A DNA stretch of 64,000 bases from Balneolaceae bacterium (GCA_017795005.1 CP051242.1:3092119-3156118); one strand, 5' to 3'; shown: positions 52,388 through 61,226, counted from the first letter of the stretch. Numbers and translations: made by a program. Notes: a model not told the origin generated them from the letters alone.

Positions 52388-52419
52388 CTTGTATTAGATT
52401 TACGGAAGTCTTAATTTTG
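52388..52419 (+). promoter_or_regulatory. Promoter of rpsT-gpmI
   Basis: CTTG at 52388-52391 is 20 bp from TAATTTTG at 52412-52419. This fits the Bacteroidota primary sigma pattern TTTG-N20-TAnnTTTG with one mismatch. Predicted start near 52426, about 43 nt before rpsT. Confidence 0.6.
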
Positions 52420-52468
52420 AAGTCTTCGAAAAAATTTGGCAAAACGAACAATCGACTGTTAAAAATTC

Positions 52469-52720
52469 ATGGCACGTAATAAATCCGCAATAAAGCGTAC
52501 ACGTCAGAACATTAAGAGAAATGAGCACAACAAAAACAGACGCTCAAAAATGAGAACATTAGTAAAAAAAGTGTTCGCAACTTCTGACAAAGCTCAAGCT
52601 GAAACTGCTTTAAAAGAAGCTACTTCTTTTATCGACAGAATGAGTGTAAAGGGTGTGGTACATAAAAATACCGCAGCCAGAAAAAAAGCTCAGCTTACCA
52701 AGTACGTCAATAATTTATAA
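52469..52720 (+). CDS. rpsT: 30S ribosomal protein S20
   Basis: Small-subunit protein binding 16S rRNA early in assembly. The 83 residues are rich in K and R: ARNKSAIKRTRQNIKRNEHNKNRRSKMRTLVKKV, then VHKNTAARKKAQLTKYVN. Length and composition match the family. It is 10 bp upstream of gpmI and probably shares its transcript. Confidence 0.97.
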   Translation: MARNKSAIKRTRQNIKRNEHNKNRRSKMRTLVKKVFATSDKAQAETALKEATSFIDRMSVKGVVHKNTAARKKAQLTKYVNNL

Positions 52721-52730
52721 TTAAGGCATT

Positions 52731-54254
52731 ATGTCCGAACCTGTATCTAAAGCTCTTCTTGTAATTTTAGATGGGTTCGGAATTGCTACTGACCCTTCCG
52801 TTAGTGCGATAGATCTCGCGCAAAAACCATTTTATGATTCTTTAGTAGAATCTTGCCCACATACTTACCTATTAGCAAGTGGTGAAGAAGTTGGTCTTCC
52901 TGATGGCCAATTTGGTAATTCTGAAGTGGGACACCTTAATATTGGTGCCGGCAGAATTGTATGGCAGGCACTTTCGAAAATAAATAAGGATATCCGGGAA
53001 GGTGGCTTCTTTCAAAATGAAGAATTACTTAAAGGAATAGAGCAAGCAAAAAAGACGGGCAGAATCCATTTAATGGGACTTTTCTCAGAAGGCGGAGTGC
53101 ATAGTGATAACCAACATCTTTTTTCACTCTTAAAGCTTTGTAAAGATCACGGTATAAAAAATGTGTTTGTTCATGCATTTACCGATGGACGTGATACAGC
53201 GCCACAATCTGGAAAATCTTACGCTCAGGATTTCAATAAAAAAGCAGAAGAAATTGGAGTTGGGAAAATAGCTTCTATTATAGGACGCTATTATGCCATG
53301 GACAGAGATAATCGGTGGGAACGAGTTCAGCTTGCGTATGACCTTTTGGTTAATGGGAAAGGTGAAAAGTTCGAATCTGCGGAGGAAGCCTTTGACTCTA
53401 GTTATGCGAACAATGTAACCGATGAATTTATTAAACCGGTTCTTCTGGATGACACGAATGAATCCCGAATCGGAAAAGATGACGCTGTTATTTTTTACAA
53501 TATCCGTGGAGACCGGGCCAGAGAGATTTCAAGAGCTCTTAACGAAAAAGACTTCAATGAATTTGAAGTAAAAAAAGATCTGAATCTCACCTACATCACC
53601 TTTACTTCTTATGATGCTACTTTTGAGTATGCTCATGTTGCGTATCCTGCACAGGAATTATCCAATACCCTTGGTGAATGGGTTAGCAAAAAAGGACTCA
53701 AACAGTTCCGAATTGCTGAAACAGAGAAGTACCCTCATGTTACCTACTTCTTTAATGGTGGTGAAGAAACCCCAAATGAAGGTGAAGAAAGATTGGTTAT
53801 TCCAAGCCCAAAGGTAGCAACCTACGATCTTCAACCGGAAATGAGTGCTCCCGCAGTTGGAGATGCACTGGTTGAAAGACTTGCATCAGAAAAATTCCAC
53901 TTAGTTATACTTAACTTTGCGAATACCGACATGGTTGGACATACCGGCGACATGGATGCTGCAATTGCCGCAGTTGAAGCTGTAGATTTTCAACTGAAAA
54001 GAGTAATTGAGACAGCCACTGAACACGGGTATTCTTCTCTCATTATTGCTGATCATGGTAATTCTGATCAAATGGTCAAGGAAGATGGAAGTCCACATAC
54101 GGCACACACTACGGCTCCTGTCCCGGCGATTATTGTAAACCATTCCGATGAAATAGAAATGCATCCCGGCATCCTTGCGGATGTTGCTCCAACTCTTCTA
54201 AAGCTAATGGGATTGGATCGACCTGAAGAAATGACAGGTACTCCTCTTTTTTAA
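52731..54254 (+). CDS. gpmI: 2,3-bisphosphoglycerate-independent phosphoglycerate mutase
   Basis: Interconverts 3- and 2-phosphoglycerate in glycolysis. The 507-residue length is standard. The phosphatase-like domain starts KALLVILDGFGI; the catalytic serine lies near residue 63 in FGNSEVGHLNIGAGR. The middle has AFTDGRDTAPQSG and GRYYAMDRDNRW; the late metal-binding histidines and aspartates occur in NTDMVGHTGDMDAA and ADHGNSDQM. It is 10 bp after rpsT and has no sign of damage. Confidence 0.97.
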   Translation: MSEPVSKALLVILDGFGIATDPSVSAIDLAQKPFYDSLVESCPHTYLLASGEEVGLPDGQFGNSEVGHLNIGAGRIVWQALSKINKDIREGGFFQNEELLKGIEQAKKTGRIHLMGLFSEGGVHSDNQHLFSLLKLCKDHGIKNVFVHAFTDGRDTAPQSGKSYAQDFNKKAEEIGVGKIASIIGRYYAMDRDNRWERVQLAYDLLVNGKGEKFESAEEAFDSSYANNVTDEFIKPVLLDDTNESRIGKDDAVIFYNIRGDRAREISRALNEKDFNEFEVKKDLNLTYITFTSYDATFEYAHVAYPAQELSNTLGEWVSKKGLKQFRIAETEKYPHVTYFFNGGEETPNEGEERLVIPSPKVATYDLQPEMSAPAVGDALVERLASEKFHLVILNFANTDMVGHTGDMDAAIAAVEAVDFQLKRVIETATEHGYSSLIIADHGNSDQMVKEDGSPHTAHTTAPVPAIIVNHSDEIEMHPGILADVAPTLLKLMGLDRPEEMTGTPLF

Positions 54255-54273
54255 TGTTTATCTGCCCTTTTAG

Positions 54274-54305
54274 TTTGCATTTACATTAGTGCTCTGCTAC
54301 ATTCG
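54274..54305 (+). promoter_or_regulatory. Primary-type promoter of clpC
   Basis: TTTG (54274-54277) and TACATTCG (54298-54305) are 20 bp apart. The -7 element differs from TAnnTTTG at one base. Predicted start near 54312. A separate sigma-54 motif lies 26 bp downstream. Confidence 0.55.
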
Positions 54306-54330
54306 AGATTGAATGAACTAAATATGTGTT

Positions 54331-54346
54331 TGGCTCGTTTTTTGCC
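54331..54346 (+). promoter_or_regulatory. Sigma-54 (RpoN) promoter of clpC
   Basis: TGGCTCG-TTTT-TTGCC matches the consensus TGGCACG-N4-TTGC at all but one base, with GG and GC 12 bp apart. Predicted start near 54357, giving a 33-nt leader before the clpC ATG. The motif is almost identical to the ftsH site. Confidence 0.65.
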
Positions 54347-54389
54347 CTAGAAGAATTGAATTTTCATACTATTTAAAAGGACTTATCAC

Positions 54390-56984
54390 ATGGAGGGTAA
54401 TTTTTCAAGTAAAGTTCGTGACGTTATCCAGTTTAGCAGAGAAGAAGCTTTGCGATTGGGACACGACTATATTGGAACAGAACATTTAATATTAGGTATT
54501 GTTCGATTAGGAGACGGCGTTGCAGTTAGAATTTTAAAGAATCTTGATTGCGATCTTTTCAAATTAAAAAAGACCATTGAAGATACCGTAAGAGGAACCG
54601 GAGGTTCAGTAACTGTTGGCAATATTCCATTAACCAAACAAGCTGAGAAAGTACTTAGAATCACTTATCTGGAAGCTAAACTTTATAAAAGTGATACTAT
54701 TGGTACAGAGCATCTTCTTTTGTCACTCTTGCGCGACGATGAGAATATCGCTGCCCAGATTTTACAACAATTCAGTGTCTCCTACGACGCAGTTCGTGAA
54801 GAACTTGACTTAATTATATCAGGAAAATCACGTGAAGAATTTGATGATGCTACTTCAATAACAGCAAGTACTCCTTCTTCTTCTAAAGGATCGTCAGGAA
54901 CAGGAAGTACGAGAGAAAAAAGAATGGATAAATCTAAAACTCCAGTGCTCGACAATTTCGGGCGCGATCTTACTCAAATGGCTGAAGAAGGAAAATTAGA
55001 TCCTATCATCGGTCGGGATAAAGAAATTGAACGTGTGGCTCAGGTATTGAGTCGTCGGAAGAAAAATAATCCGGTGTTAATAGGTGAACCTGGTGTGGGT
55101 AAAACTGCTATTGCTGAAGGACTTGCTGCCAGAATTGTTCAACGAAAAGTCTCCAGAGTACTTTATGATAAACGAGTAATTGCACTTGATCTTGCTGCTT
55201 TAGTTGCCGGTACTAAATATCGCGGTCAGTTTGAAGAACGGATGAAAGCCGTAATGACTGAGCTCGAAAAAACAGATAACGTAATTCTGTTTATTGATGA
55301 GCTTCACACCATAGTTGGTGCTGGTGGAGCAAGTGGATCACTGGACGCTTCGAATATGTTAAAACCTGCTCTTGCCCGTGGAGACATTCAAGCGATTGGT
55401 GCAACTACCTTAAATGAATACCGACAGTTCATCGAAAAAGATGGAGCTCTTGAACGACGTTTTCAGAAAATCATGGTAGATCCTACTACTCCTGAAGAAA
55501 CCATTGAGATTCTGAACCAGATTAAAGGAAAGTACGAAAAGCATCACAGCGTTCGATATACCGAAGAAGCAATTGAGAGCTGTGTAAAACTTACTGATCG
55601 CTATGTAACCGACCATTTCCTCCCGGATAAAGCTATTGATGCTCTGGATGAGGCCGGTGCACGAGTTCACTTGGCGAATATTACTGTTCCTAAACATATT
55701 ATTGAGCTTGAAGACGAAATCGAAACTACGAGTATTGAGAAAAACTCGATGGTTAAAAAACAGCGTTTCGAAGAAGCTGCCCGTCTACGTGATAAAGAAA
55801 AGCGACTTATTGAAGACTTAGAAGTTGCGCAACGTGAATGGGAAAAAGAATCTGAGAGCATCGTTTTTGACGTAGTTGAAGAAGATGTAGCTTCTGTAAT
55901 CGCTATGATGAGCGGCGTCCCGGTAAATAAAATAAGCCAGAATGAAGGTGCTAAGCTTCTTAAAATGAAGGAAAGCCTTTCCGGTAAAGTTATTGGTCAG
56001 GACGAAGCTATTGTCAAGCTTACTAAAGCAATACAACGAACCCGTGCCGGACTTAAAGATCCGTCAAGACCAATTGGTTCTTTTATCTTCCTAGGCCCAA
56101 CCGGGGTTGGTAAAACAGAAATGGCAAAAGTACTTGCCAAGTATTTATTCGATAAGGATGATACTCTTATCCGGATAGATATGAGTGAGTATATGGAGAA
56201 ATTTTCTGTTTCCCGATTAATCGGAGCTCCTCCTGGTTATGTAGGTTATGAAGAAGGCGGAGTGCTTACTGAAAAAGTAAGACGTAAACCTTACAGTGTC
56301 GTTCTTCTGGATGAAATTGAAAAAGCTCATCCTGATGTTTTCAATATTTTACTACAGGTTCTGGATGATGGAATCTTAACTGATAGCCTTGGCCGTCGTG
56401 TTGACTTCAGAAATACAATTATTATCATGACATCAAATATTGGTGCTCGTGATATCAGAAACCTTGGTAAAGGGATTGGATTTGGTGGACCGGATGAAAC
56501 TGCATTCGATTATGCGAAAATGAAGACCACCATTCAGGACGCCTTGAAAAAAGTTTTCAACCCGGAATTCCTGAATCGTATTGATGATGTAATAACTTTC
56601 AAACCACTCGAGAAAGAAGATATCTTCCAAATCATTGATATTTTAAGTGAAGAACTTTTCTCAAGAATTGAAGAAGTTGGCTTCAATATTGAAATCACTA
56701 AAGGTGCGAAAGATTTCATTGCTGATCGTGGATTTGATCAAAAATATGGGGCGAGACCACTTAAGAGAGCGATTCAAAAATATATTGAAGATCCTCTTGC
56801 TGAAGAACTTCTGGAGCATAAAAAAGAAACCGGCTCTTCTATCAAGATTAAAATGAATAAATCTCGTGATGATCTTGAATTTGAATGGACAAAACCTGAT
56901 CCAAAGAAGACCAAAGAAAAGAAAGCCTCTGATGCTGAATCCGAAGAATCTAAGGATGAATCAGAAGAAGCGAAGCAAGCGTAA
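54390..56984 (+). CDS. clpC: ATP-dependent Clp protease ATPase subunit ClpC
   Basis: Unfoldase that feeds substrates to ClpP. The 864-residue protein has two Clp N-terminal repeats ([32 protein letters not shown] and [19 protein letters not shown]), AAA domain 1 with Walker A GEPGVGKT near 231, a UVR motif ([16 protein letters not shown], about 453-470) that marks ClpC against ClpA or ClpB, and AAA domain 2 with Walker A GPTGVGKT near 569. A highly charged C-terminal tail of about 40 residues follows. A ClpP-binding LGF-type loop is plausible near GIGFGG but not definite. ClpC usually acts with adaptor proteins. Both a primary and a sigma-54 promoter are visible. Confidence 0.96.
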   Translation: MEGNFSSKVRDVIQFSREEALRLGHDYIGTEHLILGIVRLGDGVAVRILKNLDCDLFKLKKTIEDTVRGTGGSVTVGNIPLTKQAEKVLRITYLEAKLYKSDTIGTEHLLLSLLRDDENIAAQILQQFSVSYDAVREELDLIISGKSREEFDDATSITASTPSSSKGSSGTGSTREKRMDKSKTPVLDNFGRDLTQMAEEGKLDPIIGRDKEIERVAQVLSRRKKNNPVLIGEPGVGKTAIAEGLAARIVQRKVSRVLYDKRVIALDLAALVAGTKYRGQFEERMKAVMTELEKTDNVILFIDELHTIVGAGGASGSLDASNMLKPALARGDIQAIGATTLNEYRQFIEKDGALERRFQKIMVDPTTPEETIEILNQIKGKYEKHHSVRYTEEAIESCVKLTDRYVTDHFLPDKAIDALDEAGARVHLANITVPKHIIELEDEIETTSIEKNSMVKKQRFEEAARLRDKEKRLIEDLEVAQREWEKESESIVFDVVEEDVASVIAMMSGVPVNKISQNEGAKLLKMKESLSGKVIGQDEAIVKLTKAIQRTRAGLKDPSRPIGSFIFLGPTGVGKTEMAKVLAKYLFDKDDTLIRIDMSEYMEKFSVSRLIGAPPGYVGYEEGGVLTEKVRRKPYSVVLLDEIEKAHPDVFNILLQVLDDGILTDSLGRRVDFRNTIIIMTSNIGARDIRNLGKGIGFGGPDETAFDYAKMKTTIQDALKKVFNPEFLNRIDDVITFKPLEKEDIFQIIDILSEELFSRIEEVGFNIEITKGAKDFIADRGFDQKYGARPLKRAIQKYIEDPLAEELLEHKKETGSSIKIKMNKSRDDLEFEWTKPDPKKTKEKKASDAESEESKDESEEAKQA

Positions 56985-56985
56985 G

Positions 56986-57023
56986 GAACGTTGAACTTAG
57001 AACGTTCAACATTGAATGTTGAA
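56986..57023. repeat. Adjacent palindromes past clpC
   Basis: GAACGTT/AACGTTC (56986-56992 with 57001-57007) and TTCAACATT/AATGTTGAA (57005-57023, one-base centre) overlap by three bases. They lie between the clpC stop and its terminator and may form alternative hairpins. Their role is unclear. Confidence 0.5.
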
Positions 57024-57025
57024 GT

Positions 57026-57057
57026 AAAAAGCCCGACTCAATAAGTTGGGCTTTTTT
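57026..57057 (+). terminator. Terminator between clpC and the propeller gene
   Basis: AAAAAGCCCGAC (57026-57037) pairs with GTTGGGCTTTTT (57045-57056) with one G-U pair, followed by T. It works for the convergent gene on the other strand as well. Confidence 0.9.
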
Positions 57058-57065
57058 ATTTTGGA

Positions 57066-58037
57066 TTAAAAGCTAGCTCTCAAGTTCAAATCTTTATCCA
57101 ATCCGGAAATTTTATATCTCCCGCTTCCAGTTCTTGTCATTCTTATTTGATCTTTAACCATAAGGCTTCCACTAAAACCTTCCCGGGCAATTTTTCTTGC
57201 TGATACGTTAATTGCATGGAGTTCAACATCGGAAATGGAACTTCCTTCACTTCCTGTTAATCCTACTATCATTTTATCTAAAGGATCATATCCTGCAAAT
57301 ACTACTGTTGTATTTCTGAAACTGGTACTACCAACTCTTTCCCCTGAACGAACTTCATAAGCGGCCGCTCTTCCTCCTGAATAGATAGTAATGAATAATC
57401 CATTTTCTGAAAAGCTTACTCCTTTAACAGGCTGATCAAAAGATATCGTATTAAGAGAATTTCCGAATTTATCGGTTAACTCAATTTCATCATCTGTTCC
57501 GGATTTTGTAGAAACAAAGGCAATAAATTCTCCATTTGAAGAAACTTCAACTACTGAAAGCGCACGGTCTGTACTATAAAAAATATCGCTTGGAGTATTT
57601 CCTGTTGTAATTATTTTTGCTCTTGATCCGGTTAGACCATTCATCACCACTTTAGGATTGAATAATACAATTGTTTTTCCTGAGACGTCCATAGCTAATT
57701 CCGAGATAGCCTCCCCTCCTTCACTCTGGGTACTGTTTGAAATTGAACGTTTAACCCTTCCGAAAGAATCATACACAAGAAAGTTTGCAATATTTTCACG
57801 AACAATGAATGATCCGTCGGGTAAAACAAATGCTTTCAAAGAGGGATCACTAGGCGGGGGATTATAGGAGCTGTTGAGCAATTCCAATCCACCTTCTTCT
57901 GAAACGACCACATTTGCACTACCAATATTCGCAGATAGATACTTAGTGTTTGAAGCTGTTGATGAGACAGTAAGTGATTGCGCTACTAAAGGAGCTGAAA
58001 TTAGTACAATAATTATTAAAATCGATGTTCGCTTCAT
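57066..58037 (-). CDS. Secreted beta-propeller-like protein of unknown function
   Basis: A 323-residue protein. I chose the ATG giving MKRTSILIIIVLISAPLVAQ, a clear signal peptide, rather than the frame to 58067 that adds ten residues. The rest is built of beta strands in a WD40/YVTN-like repeat: LKAFVLPDGSFIVRENIANFLVYDSFGRVKRS, AVYEVRSGERVGSTSFR and related blades. There is no lipobox, sorting domain or enzyme motif. It stands convergent to clpC and divergent from the epimerase gene. Function unknown. Confidence 0.72.
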   Translation of the reverse strand: MKRTSILIIIVLISAPLVAQSLTVSSTASNTKYLSANIGSANVVVSEEGGLELLNSSYNPPPSDPSLKAFVLPDGSFIVRENIANFLVYDSFGRVKRSISNSTQSEGGEAISELAMDVSGKTIVLFNPKVVMNGLTGSRAKIITTGNTPSDIFYSTDRALSVVEVSSNGEFIAFVSTKSGTDDEIELTDKFGNSLNTISFDQPVKGVSFSENGLFITIYSGGRAAAYEVRSGERVGSTSFRNTTVVFAGYDPLDKMIVGLTGSEGSSISDVELHAINVSARKIAREGFSGSLMVKDQIRMTRTGSGRYKISGLDKDLNLRASF

Positions 58038-58108
58038 AATGAGTATTCCCTTAAATTTTGTATTCAAAGAAAGGAATTTTTAGATAAAAGTGCTTCTTCT
58101 AAAATCGT

Positions 58109-58116
58109 TATCTTTG
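58109..58116 (+). promoter_or_regulatory. Candidate -7 element for the epimerase/glycosyltransferase operon
   Basis: TATCTTTG matches TAnnTTTG exactly, 41 bp before the epimerase ATG. No TTTG is visible at the usual 20-bp distance, so confidence is low. Confidence 0.35.
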
Positions 58117-58157
58117 AACGTATTTATCATCTCAAATTGGAAGAGCGGAATTTTTTT

Positions 58158-59201
58158 ATGAATTATCATCTTATTACAGGAGGCTGCGGATTTGTTGGCC
58201 GGAACTTTGTTAAACGTATTTACAGAACAACGAGTGATACGATTCTATTCATTGATGATCTTTCAGTTGGAACTCATCCCTCAACTTGGCTTCCAGAGGG
58301 TACTCCTTCCAGAGAAGAAAATGGATTAACTTATTTTGGTGAAGATGAAAGAATGATTTTTATCCAAAATGATATTCGTCTGGTTTTTGAGGGCTTGATC
58401 GAAAACCCGGAATATTTCAAAGCTAATTATGAGCTTGATATCCCTACATTCAAAGATGTTTTTCATTTTGCAGCTATTGTAGGTGGTCGTGCCACTATTG
58501 ATGGTGACCCCATGAAAGTAGCTCTTGATTTAGCTATTGATGCGCTTTTCTTCCGATGGATTTGTCTTTCAAAACCGGAAAGAGCACTTTATCCTAGTTC
58601 CAGTGCTGCTTACCCCGTTGATCTGCAAACAGAATCTGATGCCATTGCATTAAGCGAAAGTGATATTGATTTCACTCGGATGGGACAGCCCGATATGACC
58701 TATGGCTGGTCTAAATTAACCGGAGAATATTTGGCCTCTATCGCTGCCGAGTATTATGGAGTATCGGTTACGTGTATCCGTCCTTTTTCTGGGTATGGTG
58801 AAGATCAGGATTTAAGTTATCCCGTTCCGGCAATCGCACGACGTGCTGCACTTAAGGAAAACCCATTTGAAGTTTGGGGAAGTGGAAAACAAGGAAGAGA
58901 TTTCGTTCATATCGAAGATGTAATAGATTGCACCTTACTCGCAATGGATCATATAAAAGATGGTTCTGCAATAAATATTGGTAGCGGAAAACTGACATCA
59001 TTCCTTGATTTAATTCAGGTTTTTACATCCTTTGCCGGGTACACTCCGGATATCAAACCACTACTTGATAAACCGGTGGGTGTACATTCTCGCTACGCTA
59101 ATATGGATTATGTGAATAATAAACTGGGTTGGAAGCCTAAACTCTCACTTGAGGATGGAATGCGCCGGGTATATGATGTAGCTGTAAAAAAATACACTTA
59201 A
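58158..59201 (+). CDS. NAD-dependent sugar epimerase/dehydratase
   Basis: A 347-residue extended short-chain dehydrogenase/reductase that acts on nucleotide sugars. The start at ATG 58158 gives MNYHLITGGCGFVGRNF, so the GGxGFxG dinucleotide-binding motif begins where expected. Other family motifs are HFAAIVGG, YPSSSAAYP (catalytic serine), YGWSKLTGEYLA (YxxxK) and RDFVHIEDV. The natural sugar substrate cannot be told from sequence. It is followed one base later by a glycosyltransferase, so both probably make surface polysaccharide. Confidence 0.9.
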   Translation: MNYHLITGGCGFVGRNFVKRIYRTTSDTILFIDDLSVGTHPSTWLPEGTPSREENGLTYFGEDERMIFIQNDIRLVFEGLIENPEYFKANYELDIPTFKDVFHFAAIVGGRATIDGDPMKVALDLAIDALFFRWICLSKPERALYPSSSAAYPVDLQTESDAIALSESDIDFTRMGQPDMTYGWSKLTGEYLASIAAEYYGVSVTCIRPFSGYGEDQDLSYPVPAIARRAALKENPFEVWGSGKQGRDFVHIEDVIDCTLLAMDHIKDGSAINIGSGKLTSFLDLIQVFTSFAGYTPDIKPLLDKPVGVHSRYANMDYVNNKLGWKPKLSLEDGMRRVYDVAVKKYT

Positions 59202-59202
59202 G

Positions 59203-60471
59203 ATGCCCAAAATAGTCTGTTTCGGTCCGGGTCCAAAGTTTAAGGGAGGCATCTCAAACTACAATACTTCATTAGCAAAAACGCTGGATAAGAATCCTGA
59301 GAATGAAGTACACATCGTCTCGTGGACAAACCAATATCCGTCCATTATTCCTCGTGAGTTCGTTGATAAATCCAGTCAATCTGATTTCTTGGAGGGAACC
59401 AGAATACAGGTTAAGTACATTACTAATTACAATAACCCGTTAAGCTGGCGTCAAACTGCCCGGTATATAAAATCGTTGAATCCGGATAAAGTAATTTTTC
59501 AGTGGGCCATTTCTATTCAAGGACTTCCTATGGGTTCTATTGCTAACTGGCTGAAGAAATATTCTACTGCTGAAATTATTTTTGATCTTCACTTTGTGGT
59601 TCAGAAGGAAGGAAGTACTATTGATGAGCGATTCACAAAGCTTGGAATCAAACATGCTGATACTTATATCGCTCATGCATACAAAACAGTGGATGAACTT
59701 AAAGCAATTTATCCAAACCGTTCATTTTCAGTAAATGAGGATGGAACCCGTTCTGATACTGATTCCACAACTGTAATTAAGCTTTTTCACCCGGTTTACG
59801 ATCTTTATCAGCCCGATCCTAGCTTTGATATTAATGGCTTCAAAAAAGAACTAGGGCTAAAAGAAAATGTATTTCTTTACTTTGGATTCATTCGGAAATA
59901 CAAAGGACTACACAATGCGATAAAGGCCTTTAAAAAAGTTGCAGAAAAGCGAGACGATGTCTCTTTCCTGATTTGTGGGGAAGAATTCTGGGCAACTCTG
60001 GATACTTCAAAACTTTCTACTAAAATTAAGCGCGGATTATTTGGTATCGCTCAAAAACTGTTACTGAAAAATAAGGAAAGCGAGCAGGATTATCGCCCGC
60101 TTAAACTTGTTCAGGAATTTGGATTAGAAGATAGCATCATAGTTAAAAATGAATTTATCCCTAATGAAGATGTTCATAAGTATTTTCAAGTTGCCGATTG
60201 TAGCATCTTATACTATCTGACTGCCACCCCATCAGGTGTAGAGTCGCTTACATATAACTTTGAACTCCCAATCCTTGCCACCAGAGTTGGTCATTTTCCT
60301 GAAACCATTAAAGATGGATTTAACGGATACCTTGCTGAATCAGAAGATATTGATTCAATGGCGGAGCAAATGATTCGATTCCTTGATTATCCTCTTCCTC
60401 GAGAAAATGTACGGGAATCTGCCTCTGAAATGAGTTGGGATAATTATGTTTCAGCAATACTAAATGACTAA
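59203..60471 (+). CDS. Family 4 glycosyltransferase
   Basis: A 422-residue GT-B enzyme that transfers an activated sugar. It shows an N-terminal glycine-rich acceptor loop (FGPGPKFKGGISNYNTSLAK), a C-terminal donor domain with LYFGFIRKYKGLHNAIKAFKKV and the nucleotide-sugar-binding SGVESLTYNFELPILATRVG stretch, close to the family's ExxxxxxxE motif. No membrane helix. It follows the epimerase gene by one base in a two-gene operon. The sugar and acceptor are unknown. Confidence 0.88.
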   Translation: MPKIVCFGPGPKFKGGISNYNTSLAKTLDKNPENEVHIVSWTNQYPSIIPREFVDKSSQSDFLEGTRIQVKYITNYNNPLSWRQTARYIKSLNPDKVIFQWAISIQGLPMGSIANWLKKYSTAEIIFDLHFVVQKEGSTIDERFTKLGIKHADTYIAHAYKTVDELKAIYPNRSFSVNEDGTRSDTDSTTVIKLFHPVYDLYQPDPSFDINGFKKELGLKENVFLYFGFIRKYKGLHNAIKAFKKVAEKRDDVSFLICGEEFWATLDTSKLSTKIKRGLFGIAQKLLLKNKESEQDYRPLKLVQEFGLEDSIIVKNEFIPNEDVHKYFQVADCSILYYLTATPSGVESLTYNFELPILATRVGHFPETIKDGFNGYLAESEDIDSMAEQMIRFLDYPLPRENVRESASEMSWDNYVSAILND

Positions 60472-60512
60472 CAGAATCATTGAACAATTCTGAAGATTTT
60501 TATGAAATTCTG

Positions 60513-60544
60513 TTGGTAACGAAAGGAAGAAACCCTTATCTTAC
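60513..60544 (+). promoter_or_regulatory. Promoter of the tRNA cluster
   Basis: TTGG (60513-60516) and TATCTTAC (60537-60544) are 20 bp apart, matching the spacing seen before rpsT, clpC and exbB. Predicted start is about 8 nt before the tRNA-Pro gene. Confidence 0.5.
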
Positions 60545-60558
60545 TCGTCTTTCGAAAA

Positions 60559-60632
60559 CGGGGAGTGGCGCAGCCCGGTAGCGCATTCGCTTTGGGAGCG
60601 AAGGGTCGCAGGTTCAAATCCTGTCTCCCCGA
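60559..60632 (+). tRNA. tRNA-Pro (anticodon TGG)
   Basis: A 74-nt cloverleaf. Acceptor CGGGGAG pairs with CTCCCCG, anticodon stem CGC.GCG encloses TGG, and T arm GCAGG-TTCAAAT-CCTGT is standard. Discriminator A. CCA is not encoded. Confidence 0.97.
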
Positions 60633-60724
60633 CTTTACGAAAAATTCAAAATACAAATCACAAATTACAAGTAATTGAAATTTGTTTGTTTTTTGAATGT
60701 TGTTATTTGAAATTTTCAGTATGA

Positions 60725-60798
60725 GCGCCCATAGCTCAACTGGATAGAGCAATTGCCTTCTAAGCAATAGGTTTCAGGTTCGAGTCCTGATGGGCGTA
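60725..60798 (+). tRNA. tRNA-Arg (anticodon TCT)
   Basis: A 74-nt cloverleaf. Acceptor GCGCCCA pairs with TGGGCGT with a G-U first pair, stem ATTGC/GCAAT encloses TCT, T arm TCAGG-TTCGAGT-CCTGA. Discriminator A. CCA is not encoded. Confidence 0.96.
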
Positions 60799-60811
60799 CT
60801 TATACTTAAAA

Positions 60812-60882
60812 GGCGACATGGCCGAGTGGCTAGGCAGAGGTCTGCAAAACCTCGTACGGCGGTTCGAATCCGCCTGTCGCCT
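60812..60882 (+). tRNA. tRNA-Cys (anticodon GCA)
   Basis: A 71-nt cloverleaf. Acceptor GGCGACA pairs with TGTCGCC, stem GAGGT/ACCTC encloses GCA, T arm GGCGG-TTCGAAT-CCGCC. Discriminator T as expected for tRNA-Cys. Confidence 0.97.
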
Positions 60883-60915
60883 CCATAAGGTTATATTTGA
60901 CATATTGATTTTAAT

Positions 60916-60988
60916 GCCGCGTTCGTCTAGGGGTCCAGGACGCCGCCCTTTCACGGCGGTAGCACGGGTTCAAATCCCGTACGCGGTA
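60916..60988 (+). tRNA. tRNA-Glu (anticodon TTC), copy 1
   Basis: A 73-nt cloverleaf. Acceptor GCCGCGT pairs with ACGCGGT, stem CCGCC/GGCGG encloses TTC, T arm ACGGG-TTCAAAT-CCCGT. Identical in sequence to copy 2. CCA is not encoded. Confidence 0.97.
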
Positions 60989-61004
60989 CTTTGTTTAGCG
61001 GAAC

Positions 61005-61115
61005 ATGCAACCAGGTATTATTTACTTTATTGCCATAGTATTTATCATTTGTACATTTGGATATTGGTTTCTAATAACCAAAACGAATGAGCATTATGAT
61101 GATGATTCTGACTAA
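61005..61115 (+). CDS. 36-residue single-helix membrane microprotein between tRNA genes
   Basis: An ATG-to-TAA frame of 36 codons in the gap between tRNA-Glu copy 1 and tRNA-His. Residues 4-25 form one uninterrupted hydrophobic helix (GIIYFIAIVFIICTFGYWFL) followed by a polar tail with a DDDSD end. It starts 17 bp after the tRNA end and stops 13 bp before tRNA-His. The codon use and the helix-plus-acidic-tail pattern suggest a real small membrane protein, but homology cannot be tested here. Chance open frames of 36 codons do occur. Confidence 0.5.
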   Translation: MQPGIIYFIAIVFIICTFGYWFLITKTNEHYDDDSD

Positions 61116-61127
61116 ACAATTATTCAC

Positions 61128-61202
61128 GGAGCCTGTAGCTCAGTCGGTTAGAGCGCTAGTTTGTGGCACTAGAGGTCGTGGGTTCGATTCCCATCAGGCT
61201 CC
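61128..61202 (+). tRNA. tRNA-His (anticodon GTG)
   Basis: A 75-nt cloverleaf counting the encoded G at position -1 (61128), which pairs with C73 (61202). Acceptor GAGCCTG pairs with CAGGCTC, stem CTAGT/ACTAG encloses GTG. The extra G-1 is the identity element of tRNA-His. Confidence 0.97.
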
Positions 61203-61226
61203 CATTTATTGATTTTAGATTTTAAC

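Noticed and set aside
60477-60767. Minus-strand open frame over the tRNA-Pro and tRNA-Arg genes
   Set aside because: It contains [16 protein letters not shown]-like translation of antisense tRNA sequence; not a gene.
60760-60954. Minus-strand open frame over tRNA-Cys and tRNA-Glu
   Set aside because: Antisense translation of tRNAs (RRQADSNRRTRFC); not a gene.
60818-61090. Plus-strand open frame starting MAEWLGRGLQ across tRNA-Cys and tRNA-Glu
   Set aside because: The translation is of tRNA gene sequence (D and T arms), a well-known false ORF. The microprotein frame from 61005 overlaps it only by chance.
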